A DNA stretch of 64,000 nt. Origin: Saprospirales bacterium (GTDB lineage: Bacteria > Bacteroidota > Bacteroidia > Chitinophagales > JADIYW01). The notes under the pieces are model-generated. The model saw only the letters and a list, made by a program, of their open reading frames with translations. It did not search any database and was not told where the DNA came from. The position numbers were made by a program, and so were the translations under genes. The DNA is taken from assembly GCA_016711605.1 (NCBI GenBank), contig JADJSS010000008.1:156033-220032 (forward strand), written 5' to 3'. Shown in pieces: positions 63,909-64,000 of the stretch (its first letter is position 1; every line of letters starts with the position of its first letter).

Positions 63909-64000
63909 AAAATGATTTAATTTCAAATTGGTGGTTCTTCTATATATGGCATGATATTGGATTTTTTTTTGAAATTGAAAAAACACCAGGTAATCAGAAG

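Noticed and set aside
1..64000. CRISPR array, insertion sequence, prophage, rRNA operon
   Set aside because: No regularly spaced direct repeats, transposase or integrase motifs, phage structural genes or rRNA sequence were seen in the window.

Overview
The window comes from an AT-rich Bacteroidota genome. The evidence is the Bacteroidota-type promoters (-7 box TAnnTTTG, seen before rpsT, the DEAD-box helicase, the Skp-like gene and others), the family content (DUF2490, DUF4293, DUF2061, TauE/SafE, SlyD-type FKBP, diheme cytochrome c) and the weak Shine-Dalgarno signals. No plasmid, phage or IS element is visible. The genus cannot be named from the sequence.

Layout. 0-10.4 kb: housekeeping genes (universal stress protein, odhB and sucA of 2-oxoglutarate dehydrogenase, rpsT, radC, DEAD-box helicase) with a decayed HEPN/MNT toxin-antitoxin pair. 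10.4-20.9 kb: an RNA-damage island, the most interesting part of the window. 20.9-58.9 kb: mostly ordinary metabolism (enolase, SpoT, Fur, purA, pabB-like, leuCD, truA, ABC exporter, apbC/nifU, pyrF, moeB-like) with several small toxin-antitoxin pairs. 58.9-64 kb: a decay zone with a 5'-truncated lpd, a multiply frameshifted gene and a tandem family of broken lipoproteins sharing one leader sequence.

The RNA-damage island has two converging arms that meet at a strong shared terminator (13544-13570). The plus arm has its own promoter, a structured leader, an unknown basic protein, the RNA ligase RtcB and the release-factor-like PrfH. The minus arm starts from a divergent control region. That region carries two matching inverted-repeat operators and a WYL-family regulator gene on the other side. 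The minus arm runs: Ro60/TROVE protein, an array of five structured RNAs, a Ser-type S24/S26-like protein, a DEDDh exonuclease, a polymerase-beta-fold nucleotidyltransferase, a T4 Rnl1-like RNA ligase and a T4 Pnkp-like end-healing enzyme.

The RNA array reads as Ro60-partner Y RNAs. Four units share a two-helix stem with a conserved internal loop and a conserved TTACTTCG. Three of them carry a circularly permuted tRNA-like domain whose anticodon stem is rebuilt with five perfect base pairs and whose acceptor stem is closed by a loop, so it cannot be charged as transcribed. Their anticodons are GUU (Asn), GUC (Asp) and GUG (His). The fifth unit is a tRNA-like RNA in normal order interrupted in its anticodon arm, with a tentative GUA (Tyr). 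These are the four anticodons of the queuosine tRNA class, also the set cut by colicin E5. My inference is that the locus senses or buffers anticodon-nuclease attack and repairs cut tRNA (Pnkp/Rnl1) and cut rRNA (RtcB/PrfH). The Ro60 gene itself appears to need a -1 shift at an A7 run near its start.

Caution: about ten genes show single-base frameshifts or stops, several in homopolymers. Some may be assembly errors rather than biology.
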